From contig CAYXIJ010000003.1 of NCBI GenBank assembly GCA_964465375.1, positions 59,209-123,208 of the forward strand: DNA of 64,000 nt, given 5' to 3'. The notes below the pieces were generated by a model that saw only the letters and a program-made list of their open reading frames with translations, was not told where the DNA came from and made no database searches. Each line of letters begins with the position of its first letter. The first letter of the stretch is position 1. A program made the position numbers and the translations under genes. This DNA is from CAJWKT01 sp964465375 (GTDB lineage Bacteria; Pseudomonadota; Gammaproteobacteria; Steroidobacterales; Rariloculaceae). This document shows positions 63,904 to 64,000 of this stretch, in pieces.

Positions 63904-64000
63904 CATAAATTCCTTGTTTTTGTCTTCATTCCAGACCAACGCCGAACAATATCGATCTCTAAGTCAAGCAGATCAAGTACCCGGCCCACCGAATGGTTAA

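Overview
The window reads as one scaffold of a metagenome-assembled gammaproteobacterium, probably marine or otherwise aquatic. Evidence: the housekeeping block rnr-rlmB-rpsF-rpsR-(DUF2232-type membrane protein)-rplI-dnaB-radA has the gene order of Pseudomonas-like Gammaproteobacteria; TonB-dependent receptors, Tat substrates and TRAP/TTT binding proteins are frequent; TTG and GTG starts are common; and two N-runs mark scaffold joins. Species cannot be named from sequence alone.

Layout. 1-9.4 kb: the 3' part of a TonB-dependent receptor, two secreted alpha/beta hydrolases, an ACMSD-type amidohydrolase overlapping a 3-hydroxyisobutyrate-dehydrogenase-like reductase, a YncE-like propeller protein, and on the minus strand a peroxiredoxin-like gene whose active-site codon is an in-frame TGA followed by a bacterial SECIS-like hairpin (probable selenoprotein). 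9.5-24.6 kb: an arylsulfotransferase-family lipoprotein, orphan TctC and TAXI binding proteins, a flavoprotein ending in two CxxCH motifs, a Tat-exported hydrolase, a nitrilase followed by an NHL-repeat lyase-like lipoprotein, two tandem CBM9-like/DUF5916 outer-membrane proteins, and two small ORFs. 24.8-35.6 kb: a second TonB receptor, a DUF1592-type cytochrome / DUF1552 / ankyrin operon, a SUMF1-like protein, and a pair consisting of an uncharacterised secreted protein plus DUF6152.

35.8-46.9 kb is the core region: tRNA-Leu(CAG), rnr, rlmB, rpsF, rpsR, the membrane protein, rplI, dnaB, radA, a CorB/CNNM-type protein, rpsP and rimM. The usual trmD-rplS partners of rimM are missing, and accessory genes follow at once. 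47-52.3 kb holds an SDR, three more copies of the secreted-protein/DUF6152 combination, a sulfatase remnant, tRNA-Ala(CGC), and a damaged or chimeric assembly join. 52.5-64 kb: a second arylsulfotransferase, a complete DctPQM TRAP transporter, a YceI/flavin amine oxidase pair, a fifth copy of the secreted family, and two tandem UbiD-type decarboxylases.

Together the accessory genes suggest uptake and hydrolytic, decarboxylating or redox processing of small organic acids, esters, nitriles and possibly aromatic sulfates at the cell envelope; this is inferred from families only. The most striking items are the probable selenocysteine peroxiredoxin-like gene, hidden from normal ORF calling, and the fivefold secreted family that travels with DUF6152 proteins whose predicted mature N-terminus is His-His.
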